DNA of 25,000 nucleotides from Neocallimastix lanati (nom. inval.) (lineage: Eukaryota; Neocallimastigomycota; Neocallimastigomycetes; Neocallimastigales; Neocallimastigaceae): assembly GCA_016946835.1 (NCBI GenBank), contig JACVTC010000004.1, positions 620,001-645,000 of the forward strand. Direction: 5' to 3'. Each line of letters opens with the position of its first letter. Positions within the stretch are counted from its first letter, which is position 1. The notes below the pieces were generated by a model that did no database searches, was not told the origin of the DNA, and worked only from the letters and a program-made list of their open reading frames with translations. Shown piece after piece: positions 23,728 to 25,000 of the stretch. Both the position numbers and the translations under genes were made by a program.

Positions 23728-25000
23728 GGACCAATTAACCGAAGTAGAAGTTATAGTCATAGTCATAAATACAAGAATAATTATACAAAGAATCCTAATA
23801 ATAATAACTATATAAAGGATAATAAAAGTAAATTAAATAATATCAGTACATTAAGTTCCTCAGAAGGTAATACATCCTCAATTAACAATAGTAATGACAA
23901 TAAGGATCATTCTTCTACTATTAATCAAAACATTTATAAAAATAATGAAGTTAATAAAAAAATTGATGATATTAATATTAAAGAAATTGAAAAAAATAAA
24001 GAAGAATTAGATGATAATGTAAACATTGATAAAAAAGATTATGAATCAAAGAGTAAAACGGAATCAGAAACTTATGTTGCATCCATTAAAACAAATAACG
24101 AATCAAATATTGATAAACATGATGATAAAGATCAAAAAAGTGAAACAATTGATATTGATAGTAATACATATATTTCTAATCAACAAAGTCCAATATATGA
24201 TTATAATGACAAATCAAATTATTTATCTCAAAACAATGAAGATAAGATGGAAAGTGGTAGTAGTGTTGTTACTGATAATATTAATAATACTAATGATAAT
24301 AACTATGATATTGATAATGATGAAATAGATGAGTCGTCTGAGAGTGAAGATAATAAAGAAGATGTATTTTCAAGCAATAATCCTGATATTTATTCAAATA
24401 AAATTAATGATATTGAGAGTAGACGTTATTCATCTATATCAACTTATAATCTTGATAACCTAGATAAAGATAACCAAAGTTTTATCTCGAAAAAGCATAA
24501 ATATAGATATAGTGATTGTAACTTTGAATCATTTGATTATGATTCCTCCTTCCATATCGAAAACATCAAAAAAGATTTAATGGACAACAAAAATAACAAA
24601 TTAAATGATACTATCTTATCCATTAATTCAAATAAAGCTGATGCTGATACTGATGCTGATTTCATATGGGAAAGAGAGAGTTTGAATAATACTGAAGAAG
24701 GCAGTAGCAATTATGAAGGTTCTCTTACTGAAAATAAGGATGAAAAGATTGATGGTAATATCAATTTCTATGTTAGTCATGAAGATATTGAAAATGTTAA
24801 AAGAAACTTGTCTAGTTTAGATGATTATTATGACCGTAAATCTGAAGTTAAAAAAGAATTATTAAATTCTAGCTTTTCATCAAAGGAAACTCATGTCAAT
24901 GATGATAATCATATATTATTAAATAAAGTACCAAGAAGTACTAATGCAAATATGATTAAATTTGGTTTGAAAAAGGTGTTAAGAACAAACAGTACTCCAA
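20449..25000 (+). CDS. PHO80/PCL-type cyclin with giant low-complexity tail, 3' end beyond the window
   Basis: Exon 1 is 20449-20628 (60 codons), the intron is 20629-20826 (GTAAAT donor, CAG acceptor), and exon 2 runs from 20827 in one open frame to the window end. That gives at least 1451 residues with no stop. The cyclin box spans about residues 95-195: a first helix (HLTFPAIMIGLGYISKLR), then KAHYDNVYSNKSWSAVSGIP, LRELNILESNFLHDINFDL and FFDYL, the hallmark order of Pcl/Pho80 cyclins. Such cyclins activate Pho85/CDK5-type kinases in cell-cycle, morphogenesis or nutrient control. Known yeast members are a few hundred residues long. Here about 1250 further residues follow: Asn/Ser/Tyr/Asp-rich, a Pro/Gln/Tyr-rich part near residues 500-650, a run of 15 Asn (1012-1026), and an acidic last part. 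Which Pcl subgroup, the partner kinase and the true C terminus are unknown. Confidence 0.88.
23680..23724 (+). repeat. (AAT)15 coding poly-asparagine tract
   Basis: Fifteen consecutive AAT codons in the cyclin frame follow a Thr-Asn alternation (ACT AAT repeated). A pure-codon tract suggests recent triplet expansion. The same stretch read in other frames gives poly-Ile, which explains the overlapping false frames on both strands. Confidence 0.95.

Noticed and set aside
21246-24328. Several short frames on both strands within cyclin exon 2
   Set aside because: The plus-strand frame starting at 20827 is open through the whole stretch. The others are out-of-frame readings, including poly-Ile from the AAT run.
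1-25000. Dictyostelium-like amoeba as the source, given A+T content and poly-Asn
   Set aside because: Dictyostelids have no flagella and would not be expected to keep an ODAD4-type axonemal docking protein, and the cyclin box is of the fungal Pcl kind. A flagellated A+T-rich fungus fits better, though this is inference.

Overview
The window looks like nuclear DNA of an anaerobic gut fungus (Neocallimastigomycota). The reasons are: non-coding DNA that is almost only A and T, full of homopolymers and microsatellites; protein-coding exons visibly richer in G+C; many short spliceosomal introns; Asn-rich low-complexity protein segments; a PHO80/PCL-type cyclin box, which is typical of fungi; and a flagellar outer-dynein-arm docking protein, expected only in a lineage with flagellated zoospores. 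The lineage call is inference; no rRNA or other marker is present.

Layout. 1-298 is a (TATTT)n array cut by the window edge. 594-931 is a small structured island, richer in G+C than any other non-coding stretch here, possibly a decayed transposon or a structured RNA. 3228-4572 (minus) is a two-exon ODAD4/TTC25-like gene. 4573-9392 has no recognisable gene and holds a composite heptamer/octamer array with a repeated conserved core (about 6200-7610). 9393-14097 (plus) is a complete 14-exon striatin gene; all exon phases join and give 782 codons. 14098-20448 is gene-free A+T DNA with three short tandem repeats (50, 60 and 37 bp units). 20449-25000 (plus) is a cyclin gene with a small first exon and a second exon open to the window edge, giving at least 1451 residues, most of it an Asn/Ser-rich tail with a recurring R-x-x-S/T motif.

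The three genes are separate units, not an operon. ODAD4 belongs to axonemal dynein docking in the zoospore flagellum. Striatin is the scaffold and PP2A regulatory subunit of STRIPAK. The cyclin would partner a Pho85/CDK5-type kinase. The intergenic spaces (about 4.8 and 6.4 kb) show no tRNA, rRNA or convincing extra gene by eye. The most interesting points are the giant cyclin tail with its motif series, the repeat core shared between the intergenic array and striatin intron 13, the apparently shortened ODAD4, frequent AAG 3' splice sites, and the structured island near the left edge. All intron/exon calls come from manual reading of frames, splice dinucleotides and remembered family conservation; no alignment was run.
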